Below, piece by piece: positions 1-9,690 of a stretch of DNA of 23,737 bases. Source of the DNA: Isoetes engelmannii (lineage: Eukaryota; Streptophyta; Lycopodiopsida; Isoetales; Isoetaceae). A program made the position numbers and the translations under genes. Under the pieces are notes generated by a model. It made no database searches and was not told the origin of the DNA. It saw nothing but the letters and a program-made list of their open reading frames with translations. Location of the stretch: NCBI GenBank assembly GCA_011763485.2, contig JAANSK020245720.1, positions 1 through 23,737 on the forward strand, in the 5' to 3' direction. Within the stretch, counting starts at the first letter, position 1, and the number at the start of each line of letters is the position of its first letter.

Positions 1-76
1 TGGTCGCATGTCCTCGGACGCTGCCTTTGTGGTGCGACGTTAAAATATACTTCCTTCCTTCCTTCCTTCCTTCCTC
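1..76 (+). mobile_element. 3' tail of a retroposon ending in a TTCC repeat
   Basis: About 48 bases, with the core GCTGCCTTTGTGG then CGACGTTAAAATATAC, run into six TTCC units (51-74). The same block recurs at 23066-23124, and a diverged copy lies in reverse orientation at about 21520-21556. A repeated block that always ends in a short tandem repeat is what the 3' end of a non-LTR retroposon looks like. The body of the element would lie left of the window, so its class cannot be confirmed here. Confidence 0.6.
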
Positions 77-386
77 TGAAGCGAATCATGTGGCTCGCAC
101 TAATCAAAACCCATACCCGTTGGTTCAAAAGAAAAACCCAATTTAGCAAAGAGAATCCATATTTACCATTTCTGTCAAATTCTAGGCATCTCCCAAGTCA
201 ATCCGACGGCTCAAATGTGGGGCGAAATCCTATTCTAGCATAGGAAAGATTACGAATGTCAATTTGGTACAATGGCTTCTTATCATTTAGGATAAAAGTC
301 TGAGATAATCCTTTCTCATGAAAAGTGCATGGCCTGTATTCAATTGCTAATGGAATTGCTGTAAGTTCTTAGAGCTGGTGCTTAAA
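77..386. other. Upstream region of the PPR gene
   Basis: This non-coding stretch separates the retroposon tail from the PPR start codon. The PPR frame is open only from 351, after a TAA at 348-350, and holds no earlier ATG. I see no clear TATA box or other promoter element. The PPR 5' leader must lie here, possibly close to the retroposon tail. Confidence 0.4.
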
Positions 387-2687
387 ATGGTCGATCTCGT
401 AGCGGATGGACACTGGGTCTTGCCAGATCTCTGCAACAATAACAATTGGCAAGAATGTGCAAGCCGTCTAAGGAGTTGCGGGAGCAAAAGAAATTCGTCG
501 GAGGGCAAATGGGTGCACGGCCATATAATCAGCAATGGGCAGATCAGAGACAAGTTGTTGGCCAATTTGGTGATCGAGATGTATGGCAAATGTGGTTGTA
601 TAGCAGATGCCTGTGTTGTTTATAGTAGAGTGAACAATCCTAATGTGTTTACTGGGAACATCATGATTGCAGGGTTTGCGAGATGTCGATGTGTAGAAGG
701 TGCCAGGATGGTATTTGAACAAATGCCCAAACGGGATGTTGTGTCTTGGAATGCCATGGTTGTGGCATTTGCTCAATCTGGTCGATTGCAGGACGCCCAA
801 AATTTGTTTGATCAAATGCCTCAAAGGGATGTGGTTTCATGGACATCCATGCTTTCAGCTTATACTCTTAATGGGCAATTCCATCAGGCCGTTCACTTCT
901 TTAAAGTAATGCTTTTGAATGGTGTAACTCCAAACCAGGTAACTTATGTGACTGTTCTTGATGCCTGTGCTAAATTAACAGCAATAGATGTTGGTAGGCA
1001 AGTGCATGATCTTGTTGCTTCCAGAGGACTTGAATCTGATGTTTTAGTGGGAAATTCTCTCATCAATATGTATGGCAAATGTGGATGCTTACTGGAAGCT
1101 CAAGTAGTATTTAAGAGAATGTCTTGCCATGATATGGTTTCCTGGAATGCCATTCTTGCAGCTACTGCTGAGTTTGGAAGTTTAGAAGACACTAAAGAAA
1201 TATTTTCACATATACCGGGGCGTGATGTTGTTTCATGGACAACTATGCTTGCTACATATGCTCGACATGGTCTCGCAAGGCTTTCCTTTGAAATGTTGCA
1301 ACAGATGCAATTGGAAGGCATGGTTCCAGACAAAATCACCTATTTGATTGTCCTTGATGCCTGTGCAGAAGAGGGGGATTTAGAAAAAGGTAAGGAGCTG
1401 CATGATCACATTGTGCGCAAAGGTTTAGATACTGACATCATTGTGATGAATGCCCTCATCAACATGTATGGGAAATGTGGAGATGTTGATAATGCACGTA
1501 AAGTATTCGACAAACTGCATTATCGGGACCTTATATCATGGAATATGATGCTTGCAACATATACTCAAAATGAATATAGCAACAAAGCTCTTAATCTGTT
1601 CCAAGAAATGCAACAGCAAGGCATTGCCCCAGACACATTCACTTATGCCACCATTGTTGATGCATATACTGGAATGAAAGCGCTGGCTGAAGGTAAGAAA
1701 TTGCATGATTCTATCATGGGCAGTGCATTTGAAAAAGATATAGTAGTGAGGAATGCTCTCATAATCATGTATGGGAATTGTGGGAATCTTGAAGATGCCT
1801 ATTTAGTCTTTGATAAATTTCCCGAGCGTGATTTAGCTTTATGGAATGCAATGCTTTTAGCATGTTCCAACTGTGGAACTCTAGAAGATGCTCAAGGTGT
1901 ATTCGATAGGATGCCTAACCGAGACACAGTGTCATGGAATACCATGCTGGCAGCATATGCCAGACATTTGAGGGGTCATGATGTTTTCCAAGTATTCCAA
2001 CAGATGAAGCTGGAAGGGGCTGTCCCAAACAAGGTAACCTATTTGGCTATGCTTGATGCATGCGCTAATACTGGATCCCTAGCAGAGGGCAAGAGAATTC
2101 ATGACTACATTATTGAAGATCGTTTGGATTTAAATGCTGCTATGATCAGTGCCCTTATTCATATGTATGGGAAATGCGGAAGCTGGGAAGACGCTAGAAA
2201 TATATTCAATAAATCGCCTCATCAGGTAGAGGTCTGGAATGCCATGCTTGCAGCATATGCCCAAAATGGTCATGGTAATGAGGTTCTTCTGCTCTTTGAG
2301 CAAATGCATAAAAAAAACATAGTACCAAGCAGCATTACTCTTACTGTTATTCTATTTGCATGTAGCCATATGGGCTTGTTGTATTATGGTTGTCATTGTT
2401 TGATTTCCATGAGTGAACAATATCAAATTTTACCAACAATCCAACATAAACATTGCCTAGGCGACCTCTTCGCAAGAGCTGGATGGCTGGAAGAGGTGGA
2501 GGATATAATTGAAAGCATGGAGTTCCAACCTGTTTGTACTTCTTGGATAACTTTGCTTGGTGCCTGCAGAAATTACGGGGACTTGGAGCGCGGTAAACGT
2601 GCTGCAAGGAACCTGTTGGCAATGGATCCTGAAACTCCATCAGCCTATGTGTTATTATCTAACATTCATGCTGGAATGGCCTATTAA
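387..2687 (+). CDS. PLS-class pentatricopeptide repeat protein with truncated E domain
   Basis: A single uninterrupted exon of 766 codons. The ATG at 387 has a strong context (A at -3, G at +4) and is the first ATG in frame. The protein is almost wholly PPR motifs, about 21 in mixed P, L and S lengths. S motifs carry MYGKCG, P/S motifs carry VVSWNAM- or VVSWTTM-like starts, and L motifs carry VTYVTVLDACA-like starts. From about residue 720 the sequence WITLLGACRNYGDLERGKRA starts the E domain, but the protein stops at NIHAGMAY, inside the second E helix, with no E+ or DYW domain. Family knowledge: PLS PPR proteins bind organelle RNA one base per repeat and act mainly in C-to-U editing, in mitochondria or plastids. 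I see no obvious transit peptide in the short N-terminus. No frame just downstream restores the missing E residues. Its RNA target cannot be read by eye. Confidence 0.92.
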   Translation: MVDLVADGHWVLPDLCNNNNWQECASRLRSCGSKRNSSEGKWVHGHIISNGQIRDKLLANLVIEMYGKCGCIADACVVYSRVNNPNVFTGNIMIAGFARCRCVEGARMVFEQMPKRDVVSWNAMVVAFAQSGRLQDAQNLFDQMPQRDVVSWTSMLSAYTLNGQFHQAVHFFKVMLLNGVTPNQVTYVTVLDACAKLTAIDVGRQVHDLVASRGLESDVLVGNSLINMYGKCGCLLEAQVVFKRMSCHDMVSWNAILAATAEFGSLEDTKEIFSHIPGRDVVSWTTMLATYARHGLARLSFEMLQQMQLEGMVPDKITYLIVLDACAEEGDLEKGKELHDHIVRKGLDTDIIVMNALINMYGKCGDVDNARKVFDKLHYRDLISWNMMLATYTQNEYSNKALNLFQEMQQQGIAPDTFTYATIVDAYTGMKALAEGKKLHDSIMGSAFEKDIVVRNALIIMYGNCGNLEDAYLVFDKFPERDLALWNAMLLACSNCGTLEDAQGVFDRMPNRDTVSWNTMLAAYARHLRGHDVFQVFQQMKLEGAVPNKVTYLAMLDACANTGSLAEGKRIHDYIIEDRLDLNAAMISALIHMYGKCGSWEDARNIFNKSPHQVEVWNAMLAAYAQNGHGNEVLLLFEQMHKKNIVPSSITLTVILFACSHMGLLYYGCHCLISMSEQYQILPTIQHKHCLGDLFARAGWLEEVEDIIESMEFQPVCTSWITLLGACRNYGDLERGKRAARNLLAMDPETPSAYVLLSNIHAGMAY

Positions 2688-3019
2688 AAATCAGTACATA
2701 CTCTTCTTGCTTCACTTAACTAGATTATGATAAGGATTGCAGGCTAGACAAAAAATGGCATCATTCATTTAGATTCTTCTCCTTTTACTATTTTCAGGAG
2801 GACCATTTTGATTGACCCGGTCCCTGTCCCTTGCATCCTTGCGTTGACTAAGGATGCATTGAAGTTATGGTTCAGTTAACTGCTCAAAGCTCAAAATTTC
2901 CTCAGAAAATTTAACTTAAACAAAACGTTGTTGAATTGCTGAGTTTCTTAAATTTCAAGTTAAAAAAAGCTTGAGCTGACACCTGACAGCATAAAATCAT
3001 TATCAAATTAAATTGTGGA
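2688..3019. other. Intergenic, PPR 3' flank
   Basis: This AT-rich stretch follows the PPR stop. It should contain the PPR 3' UTR. I see no convincing ORF, RNA gene or clear AATAAA signal. Confidence 0.4.
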
Positions 3020-3295
3020 TAAGGGGGGTTTCCATGAACGGATCTAAACCTGAAATGATATGGAGCAAGGTTTCTGGGTTCCTATGATCAGAAGACCTCA
3101 AGGTTTTTAGTGCAACATCTCAGCCGATTGATGCACAAGAATGAAATTTCAGCCACATCAAAATCAGGTCCAAGACCTGAGCAAAAAGTAATAAAGATGG
3201 ATTAGTTTTGTCTAGGTCAAGACCTCAGGACCTCAGCCCAAGCAATCGGACCTCCAGAAAACCTGGAGGTTTTTGTGCATGAGAAACCCCCCTAA
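3020..3295. mobile_element. Tourist/PIF-Harbinger-like MITE
   Basis: A 270-bp element (3023-3292) has terminal inverted repeats: it starts GGGGGGTTTCCATG, and its other end, read in reverse complement, is GGGGGGTTTCTCATG. It is flanked on both sides by TAA (3020-3022 and 3293-3295). A 3-bp TAA/TTA target duplication with G-rich, TTT-containing ends is typical of PIF/Harbinger MITEs. There is no coding capacity. Internal hairpins include CCTCCAG/CTGGAGG (3251-3269) and several AGGTC/GACCT pairs. It sits between the PPR stop and the TBL start, about 190 bp from the latter, so it could affect TBL expression. Confidence 0.7.
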
Positions 3296-3478
3296 GACTT
3301 ACGAAGTTCATAGCTTTCTGTTAATTTTGGTATTAGTTAAAATCCGTTTAACAGTTTTTTTTCCTCTTTTACTTTTTTATTTACTGTCATAATATGTCTA
3401 GTCAGAAAAAAACTCAATAGACGGTGGCACAGTAAACAACAGCGAAACCTCACCTTGCGGTCTGTTGTACAAATTACA

Positions 3479-3508
3479 ATGGCATGGCCGAAATGCTGGC
3501 GAAGATGA
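3479..3508 (+). promoter_or_regulatory. Overlapping upstream ORF at the TBL start
   Basis: An ATG at 3479, five bases before the TBL ATG and in another frame, has an ideal context (A at -3, G at +4) and encodes nine codons ending in TGA at 3506-3508. That TGA overlaps an in-frame TBL ATG (codon 8, 3505-3507) as ATGA, and another TBL ATG follows at 3511. If the mRNA starts upstream, scanning ribosomes may translate this short ORF first and reach TBL by leaky scanning or reinitiation. No transcript data are available here. Confidence 0.4.
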
Positions 3509-5871
3509 AAATGGCCCTCAAGCTTCATCAATGTTCTTCAAAGTGTCTCTCCTTCATATTTCTCGTTTCCTTCGCAGTGGCCTGGATGCTCCCTTCCTCT
3601 TGGTCGCTTCTCAGGAGCTCCATTGTCATCTCTAACGCTGGATCTGAGACTAGATCTGTGAAGCCTACTTTAATAAATCAGAGTACTGACATTTCGAATG
3701 GGGTTTTGAAGAATTCTGAACCTGTTGCACAGGATTGTGATTATTCATTGGGAAGGTGGGTTTACGATCCCATGGCAAGGGTAGCTTACAACGAGAGCTG
3801 TCCTGATATATTCAAGGGGTGGAACTGCATTCGAAATCGAAAATCTGGTGATCGAGCTTATCTTAGGTGGCGATGGCAACCATGGGGATGCTCCTTGCCC
3901 GATCTTGATCCTCAAGCCTTTCTCCTACATTTCAGAGACAAAAACATAGGTGAGCATTAGAAGTGTTTGTTTTCTTCAATTTCTAGGTAACTGATACAAG
4001 GCTTGGAACATATATTGGAGGGAAATACTTTCCAAATCGATGATATGAAATGAGAACAATTTATGTGCACATGAAAACGTATTGCAAATTCGAAACTTAA
4101 TTCTTGCAGAGTATCATATCACATTATTTTAAGGACATCCAAGACCTGTTCAGCAGATCATCTTTTTCCCAGTCTCTTATTGCATAATATGTACTGTCTA
4201 AATATCCTAAACAAGTGCACCTTGAACTTCAAATAGAATAGAAGTGTATGATGGTTTACAGAGAGCTGTCACTTCATGGTTTTTGTTCATGAAATATAGG
4301 GACAGTAAGGTATGTCTGTAACAAGCATCTCAGCTCGTGCCTTATGCATTTGAACAATCTGTAATTCATATTCCGACTGAAATCTCATGCCTTTGCTTTG
4401 CTGGGTATAATTGAAGTGACTATTAAGAGTTTAAAGTCTCTTCTCTTTTTACTAGCAAGCTGTATGCCTAATTACCTCTAACACAGGATATATCTTCTGC
4501 AGTACAGGTTTTGTGGGTGATTCTTTGAACCGTAACATGTATGTTTCTTTGGTTTGCACTCTGAGAAGGGCAGATAAACTGGTTCAAAAGTGGCGCCCTT
4601 TTAAGGCTGACAGAGGTTTAACTTTTCTTTCGTACAATGTTACTGTTGGCTACCATCGAACAAACCTGTTGGCACATTATGCACGGTGGGTTTTGCAACA
4701 CCTAAACTTTTTTTGCATCTGTGAGAAAGTAGCATTATAACTTAGTTGGTTTGGGAAGTTTTATTGATATGTAGCATAACATTCTCCCCCGGTTGAGTTC
4801 TCAGATTATTCTGTTTATTCTTTAATTCTTAAAGTTTAGTGTTCCTTTTCCTCTTTCACCCTGGCTTCCTTTTCCTCACAATTGTTCCTATCATTTCTTG
4901 CAGGTGGAAACCTGCAGATGATGGGCCATTAGAGAAGCTTGGTTTTAAGGATGGATTTAGAGTTGATGTTGACATCCCACAAGCCTCATGGGAAGCGGCA
5001 CCTTCATTCTACGATGTCCTTATTATAAATACTGGCCATTGGTAAGCGCTAACATTTGTCTTGAATGTAGTCTATCAGCTTATCGGTGAAATTCACTTCT
5101 TTGCATTGTCCAAGTTATGTGAAGGTTTTTACTTATTTAACTAGGTGGTGGGCACCAGAAAAGTTTGATCCAGTAAATTCTCCTCTACTGTTTTTCAAGG
5201 ATGGAAAGCCCATTTTGCCTCCCATATCTCCTGAACAAGGACTTGATTTAGTTCTTTATCACATGGTCAATCATCTTACCTTTATTTTGACCGGAGGCAT
5301 TCATGTGCTTTTGCAGTAGATCATCAGTAACTTTTCACAGTGTCAACAAAAGAGAAATATTTGTTATATGCCCAGCTTATTATATTTACCTAAAACTGCA
5401 GTTAAAATTTGTGGAGAAACATGGCCAGACTTCTGCTCTGAAATTCCTACGGACACAATCACCTCGGCATTTTGAAGGCGGTGATTGGAAGGATGGGGGC
5501 ATCTGCCATCGTACAAGCCCGTTGAATGCTTCTGAGGTGACTACTTATTTTGGGTCTGAATTTTTCAACTTTTCTAGCTGTAATAAATATATATGCTGAG
5601 TTGTGTGCAGGTAGAAAGCTTCTTTGCTTTGGAGAATCACAGTGTGAATGAGGAGAACCGCCTAGTCAACAGTCATTTGCTCAAGGCAATAAGAGGGACA
5701 AGCTTCCATCTCTTGAATGTCACCTACATGAGTGAGTCCAGAGCTGATGCACATCCATCATTATCTGCAGGTAAACTGCATGAAGATTGTATGCACTGGT
5801 GCTTGCCTGGTTTGACGGATTCTTGGAACCAGCTCTTTGCAGCTATTGCCATGCAAGGCCATCCACTTTAG
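3484..5871 (+). CDS. Trichome birefringence-like (TBL/PMR5-family) polysaccharide O-acetyltransferase, six exons
   Basis: Exons, read from conserved protein and GT/AG borders, are 3484-3949, 4508-4685, 4904-5041, 5145-5265, 5402-5536 and 5611-5871. Together they encode 432 residues in one frame. Introns are 558, 218, 103, 136 and 74 bp. A hydrophobic segment at about residues 21-43 suggests a type II Golgi membrane anchor. The Cys-rich PMR5N domain (about 84-139) precedes a PC-esterase domain with FVGDSLNRN (Ser161 in the GDS motif), NTGHWWWAPEKF, TQSPRHFEGGDW and DCMHWCLPG (Asp405 and His408 of the DxxH motif). All catalytic residues are present and the length is normal. Characterised TBL proteins transfer acetyl groups to xylan, xyloglucan, mannan or pectin in the Golgi. 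The GHWWWAPEKF form recalls the TBL12/13 group, but that placement is tentative and the substrate is unknown. The fourth donor (GTCAAT) is weak. Three in-frame ATGs (codons 4, 8 and 10) could be alternative starts. Confidence 0.93.
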
Positions 5872-6360
5872 TTATCCATTGTTTGGAGGGTTAACCTGCT
5901 AATCTTTGCCATGACTAACTCTATAGAAGTGCTCATATTAGGCATGAAGACTACCACTTTGCAGATAGTCCCAAAAAGTTTGCTGGTACACAAGATTGAA
6001 AAATACGTGCAGATAGCTGGTCTAAAAGCTATGCCCTGAATGTAACCTTAATGAGAAATTTTGAAATTTATAGCTTGTTCAATTACCAACGTTTATCTAA
6101 ATGCTGTGCAAACTTTTTTGTGCTCTTAGTTGGCTGGGATTCGAGATTTAGGAGCATAGCTATTATCCTGCAATATTTGTAGAACATTTGTGAAATGCTA
6201 GCAGCATCTTGTTGTTGTGGTAAGTATAGTTTTGTGTTGCATGTCATATGCCATTGCCCTTGAAAAATTGTAGGCAAGTTAGCTTTCTGAAGATGCAATG
6301 CATACATCTTTGTGGAAAGTAAGAAAACTTAAGAAACACAATAAAGTGCCAAATGACACG

Positions 6361-6400
6361 GAAATAATGGACATATCATGGAAATAATGGACATATCATG
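6361..6400. repeat. Exact 20-bp tandem duplication
   Basis: The 20-bp unit GAAATAATGGACATATCATG occurs twice without a mismatch at 6361-6380 and 6381-6400. It is non-coding and probably arose by replication slippage. Confidence 0.9.
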
Positions 6401-6680
6401 CTGGAGACAACCATCAAGAATATAACTATTTTGCCGCAAAGGGAAATAGATTTCACATCCATGTCCATTTCACTATTTTTTTTTGGGCGATTTGCTTGTA
6501 AGGTAGGTGTTGGAAAGGACAAAAATTGATAAGATGCAATCATGATGAGATAAGATTGATATCTATGATTTATGGGTATGGTAAGGATGGCATAGACTTA
6601 ATAGCATCACATAATTCATTGTCCACCTTTAAAAACATAAGAAGAAAAAGCTTCCAACCGATGCAGTTCTAGAGACCCCA

Positions 6681-6850
6681 TTAATGTGTCTATATATGTT
6701 GGATGTTCATTGAGTCATGTTTAAAGTTGCATCGCTTTGATAGAAGAGATCACATGAGGTGTTTTTAATGTGTCTATATATGTTGGATGTTCATTGAGTC
6801 ATGTTTAAAGTTGCATCGCTTTGATAGAAGAGATCACATGAGGTGTTTTT
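6681..6850. repeat. Exact 84-bp tandem duplication
   Basis: An 84-bp unit starting TTAATGTGTCTATATATG is present twice at a period of exactly 84 bases, 6681 onward and 6765 onward, with no mismatch over the 86 aligned bases. The identity suggests a recent duplication, or an assembly duplication. No coding frame is seen. Confidence 0.9.
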
Positions 6851-7361
6851 ATAAGCCAACTTGAAGATTTAAAGATTTACAGGTTTTGGTAACACTAGAC
6901 CTTTGCTAATATGGGGATTACATTTCTATGCCATTGAGCTTATATTTCCATCCTCTTTTGTTGATTCTTTCATATTGCCTTCAAATCCAATTCTTACCTC
7001 CATTTGCTTCATAAACCATTGACTTTGGATCAAACTAATTGAAAAAGCTTTTTTCAAGACCAAAATATGGATACAAGGTCAAATGCCATCACATCATGGC
7101 ACTTGTCAATTCCTTTTGCCATTCATCAAGCCACTTAGGCTAAAAAATTTGGAAACTTAAAGATTTGCAAAAAAGACAATATCACATCGACAAATTGATG
7201 ACTTCACCATCCTAGTTATCAAAAGTTGCCACATGGCCCATATTTGAGCTAAAGTTTTTCCATGTTTTTAAGGGTCATTTTCTCATTTCATTTGTCATCT
7301 CATTGCCCAGTCATCATATTTCTCAATTTCGTTGCAAAAAGAGAGAAAGGAGGTAAAAAGT

Positions 7362-7530
7362 AGCCCGGGGGATGCACTCATATGTATGGGGGTATGCCAT
7401 CTTTATGCGTAGGGTAATACCCCTTGTATATGGATGTTTTACGTCAGATTTGAACCCCCTCTGTATGCAATTTACCCCAAATACATACATAAACACTCCC
7501 AAAAAAACCCCTAATCGTCCGTATACGTAT
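7362..7530 (+). mobile_element. DNA-transposon-like terminus (left, facing right)
   Basis: It begins AGCCCGGGGGATGCAC, has TATGCCA about 30 bp in, then spaced ACCCCT-type motifs (near 7420, 7455, 7475 and 7505). The terminus at 12899, read inward on the minus strand, begins AGCCCGGGGGATCCAC and has the same TATGCCA and repeated AAACCCCT motifs. A shared terminus with subterminal motif arrays is typical of cut-and-paste DNA transposons. I found no matching target-site duplication, so the two ends may belong to separate related elements. The superfamily is not assigned. Confidence 0.45.
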
Positions 7531-8264
7531 GAAAATTGGTTCAAAAAAAAAGAAACAAAAAAAGAACAAAAAAACTCACTTTCACTCAGTTGGTTCATAA
7601 GTCAACAAAGTGTGAACTCCCATTGAAATTAGCAAGAAGAATAGACACTATTGGAGAGTGTTGTGATCTCTCCAGTAGCATCTACTGCAATAAAAATTTT
7701 GCCTATTCTAACCCCCATTCTTTCCTCCAGTTTCTCCCCACATTTACCATATCTTTAGAGTTGCTACCCACCCCAAGACCTTGAAGCAGCTAACTGAAAT
7801 TCGAGTTTTACACTATTTATATTTTGGTTGCATTTTTCAATCTTGAATCTGAGATTGTTCTAATGCAGGGACCCGTGCGAACTTCTGAAGTCTATGGGTT
7901 GCTACAAAAAACGTGTTTACCTGCTAAAGCTTTCTTGATGCCTAGCTGGACCTGAACCAGCCTGTTCTCCGCCCTTTGCAGCCTAAATTTTCTTTTGCTA
8001 AAATACAAAGGCTTATTATGAAACATAGATACAATAAGTCTGTAATGAAAGCCAAAAGTATAATCAAGCTTCAATAGGCATCAAAGCGTCACAGAAACAT
8101 CAACAGGTCACTCATAAATTTGCCCATTTCAAATCATGACTCCAAATTGACCTTAAGTTCTAACTGGTTATGGCGAGGAGACTCTAAAGAGAGCTTCATA
8201 CATATACATTAGGATGCGAATAATTATGTCAGAGAAACAGATCCTTGAATTGAGCAAGTCCTTC
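7531..8264. other. Non-coding, A-rich then unremarkable
   Basis: An A-rich run lies at about 7543-7575. Beyond it I see no gene, RNA or clear repeat. Confidence 0.4.
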
Positions 8265-8404
8265 GGGAGATGGTCTAGTGGTAGGACGTTAAACCGCCAC
8301 ACCCGAGGTCACGGGTACAAACCTGGTCAATATCGGTTTAGCAATGGGGACCTTAAAATCCATTGTCTTGTGGTCATGGATTCAAGCATGACCAACCGGT
8401 CTTG
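8265..8404 (+). mobile_element. tRNA-derived SINE head (tRNA-Gly-like) with hairpin
   Basis: GGGAGATGGTCTAGTGGTAG (8265-8284) contains a good polymerase III box A (TGGTCTAGTGG, 8271-8281). A box B-like GGTACAAACC follows at 8314-8323, a normal tRNA spacing. The D-arm and the CCGCCAC loop resemble tRNA-Gly(GCC), but the anticodon stem does not pair and box B is degenerate, so this is not a working tRNA. Downstream, TGGTCATG (8371-8378) and CATGACCA (8387-8394) form a perfect 8-bp hairpin with an 8-nt loop. A tRNA-like head with an unrelated body is the plan of a SINE; the 3' end is not defined and may run into the adjacent tandem array. Confidence 0.55.
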
Positions 8405-8775
8405 TGGCAAATCATATCGCGCAACTCCTAGCATATCGCAGTGGATTAGCTCATAGCATATCACGCCTAGGTAGTTGATTGGATGTACTTGAACTACATG
8501 GAAAGCATACATAGCATATCATGTCTAGGTAGGATTGGATGTACTCAATAACTACATGGAAAGTATATCGCACAACCCCTAGCATATCGCTCCTAGGTAA
8601 TGGGTTTCATAGGCATAGTGGATTGGATGTACTTGATAACTACATGGAAAGCATACATAGCATATCACGCCTAGGTAGGATTGAATGTACTCCATAACTA
8701 CATAGAAAGCATATTGCGCAGCTCCTATGTAGTGGGTTAGATCATAGCATATCGAGCCTAGGTAGTGGATTGGCT
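8405..8775. repeat. Degenerate composite tandem array
   Basis: About five diverged units share CATAGCATATCACGCCTAGG, then TAGGATTGGATGTACT, then AACTACATGGAAAG. A second sub-unit, CGCGCAACTCCTAGCATATCG, is interspersed with them. Core units start near 8453, 8511, 8609, 8654 and 8734. It looks like a small local satellite of alternating sub-units. It is non-coding and starts right after the SINE-like unit. Confidence 0.75.
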
Positions 8776-9440
8776 TCTATGTGATATATAGAATAGAGTA
8801 ATGTAGAATGTACTCATGATATGATGATGAATAGAATAACGTCCTTTGATTTTTTTTATTTTTTGAAAACTAGCAGATACGCAGGCTTGGGGCAATGGAT
8901 TGGATAGATCAGATGAGAAGAGAGTGACACGAAAGAAGCAAGATGAACATAATAACAAGTTGCACTCATAGGAAGAATGGCACCTGAAAAATTGTTTTTC
9001 AAAGAGATGCAAGTAGGGATGGGATGGAAGATATGCAACATGCCATGTTGTGCATGTTATATTCAAATACAATAGGGATATCTTCCTCAATGGATATGTC
9101 TTAGCTAGAGGGATAAGAAAGCCACTGCTACAGTAAGAAACAAAGAGGCACCTTTTATTTTCCAAACCCATTATACATCATGACATTGAGATGTCACTTG
9201 CTAATTAACTTTTAATATCAATCGAAAAAAGATGCAAGTGGATAGATGACAAGGAATAACCTTTAATTAACGTAACAAATGAATAGAAGGAATGGCTAAG
9301 ATGTATGAAAGCTTGATTGACTGAATAGAATATATAAGTTGTTGCTCATAAATTGGAACATAAATGATGGATAAACTTATAGTTGGGACAAAAGTTGTGT
9401 TAGCTTCTATACCTCTTAAATTTTACATGTGCCAAGACAA
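8776..9440. other. Non-coding stretch
   Basis: A minus-strand ORF of 137 codons (8758-9171) has a composition unlike a real protein and no motif I recognise. Nothing else is supported here. Confidence 0.4.
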
Positions 9441-9690
9441 CTAATGTCTTTGCAATACTTCCGGTCTATCCGCAAGAAGGACCGCACCATCTGCATATAA
9501 TAAAAGCTGAAACTCTATACCTCTACTCTGAAGCCATTCCTCAAGCTCGTCAATATACAAACCGAACAAAGTAGGTGACAAAGGGCATCCTTGCCGCACA
9601 CATATAGTGCTATGTACCAGATCTGATACTTCAGATCAATGAAGGCCATATACAGAACTTTCTTGGATGCTCTGACTTTTTTTTACAGAA
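9441..9690 (-). pseudogene. LINE reverse-transcriptase fragment
   Basis: On the minus strand the translation reads MAFIDLK, then VRQGCPLSPTLFGLYIDEL, then LLLYADGAVLLADR before a stop at 9441. These are RT blocks: the first catalytic Asp region, the RQGCPLSP block and the YxDD box (here YADG, so the second Asp is lost). The sequence between MAFIDLK and RQGCPLSP is largely deleted. The FGLYIDELEEW segment matches FGIFIDELEAW of the LINE at 18.27-22.79 kb, so the two belong to related families. It is non-functional. Confidence 0.8.

Larger units (their letters stand above)
5872..7361. other. TBL 3' flank and intergenic DNA
   Basis: The TBL 3' UTR must begin here. An AATAAA at 6340-6345 is one possible polyadenylation signal, though distant. 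The rest is non-coding, with two exact tandem duplications listed separately. I see no gene. Confidence 0.4.

Noticed and set aside
2347-2640. Minus-strand ORF opposite the PPR gene
   Set aside because: Antisense shadow of a clear PPR coding frame.
2688-2900. Frameshifted continuation of the PPR E/DYW domain
   Set aside because: All three plus frames after the stop were read; none shows E+, PGxSW or HxE-like motifs.
8265-8337. Functional tRNA-Gly
   Set aside because: The anticodon stem does not pair and box B is degenerate, so a SINE head or pseudogene fits better.
8758-9171. Minus-strand ORF of 137 codons
   Set aside because: Composition is Ser/Leu/His-rich and irregular with no motif; it overlaps a nested ORF in the same frame and lies in repeat-rich DNA. 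Probably chance.
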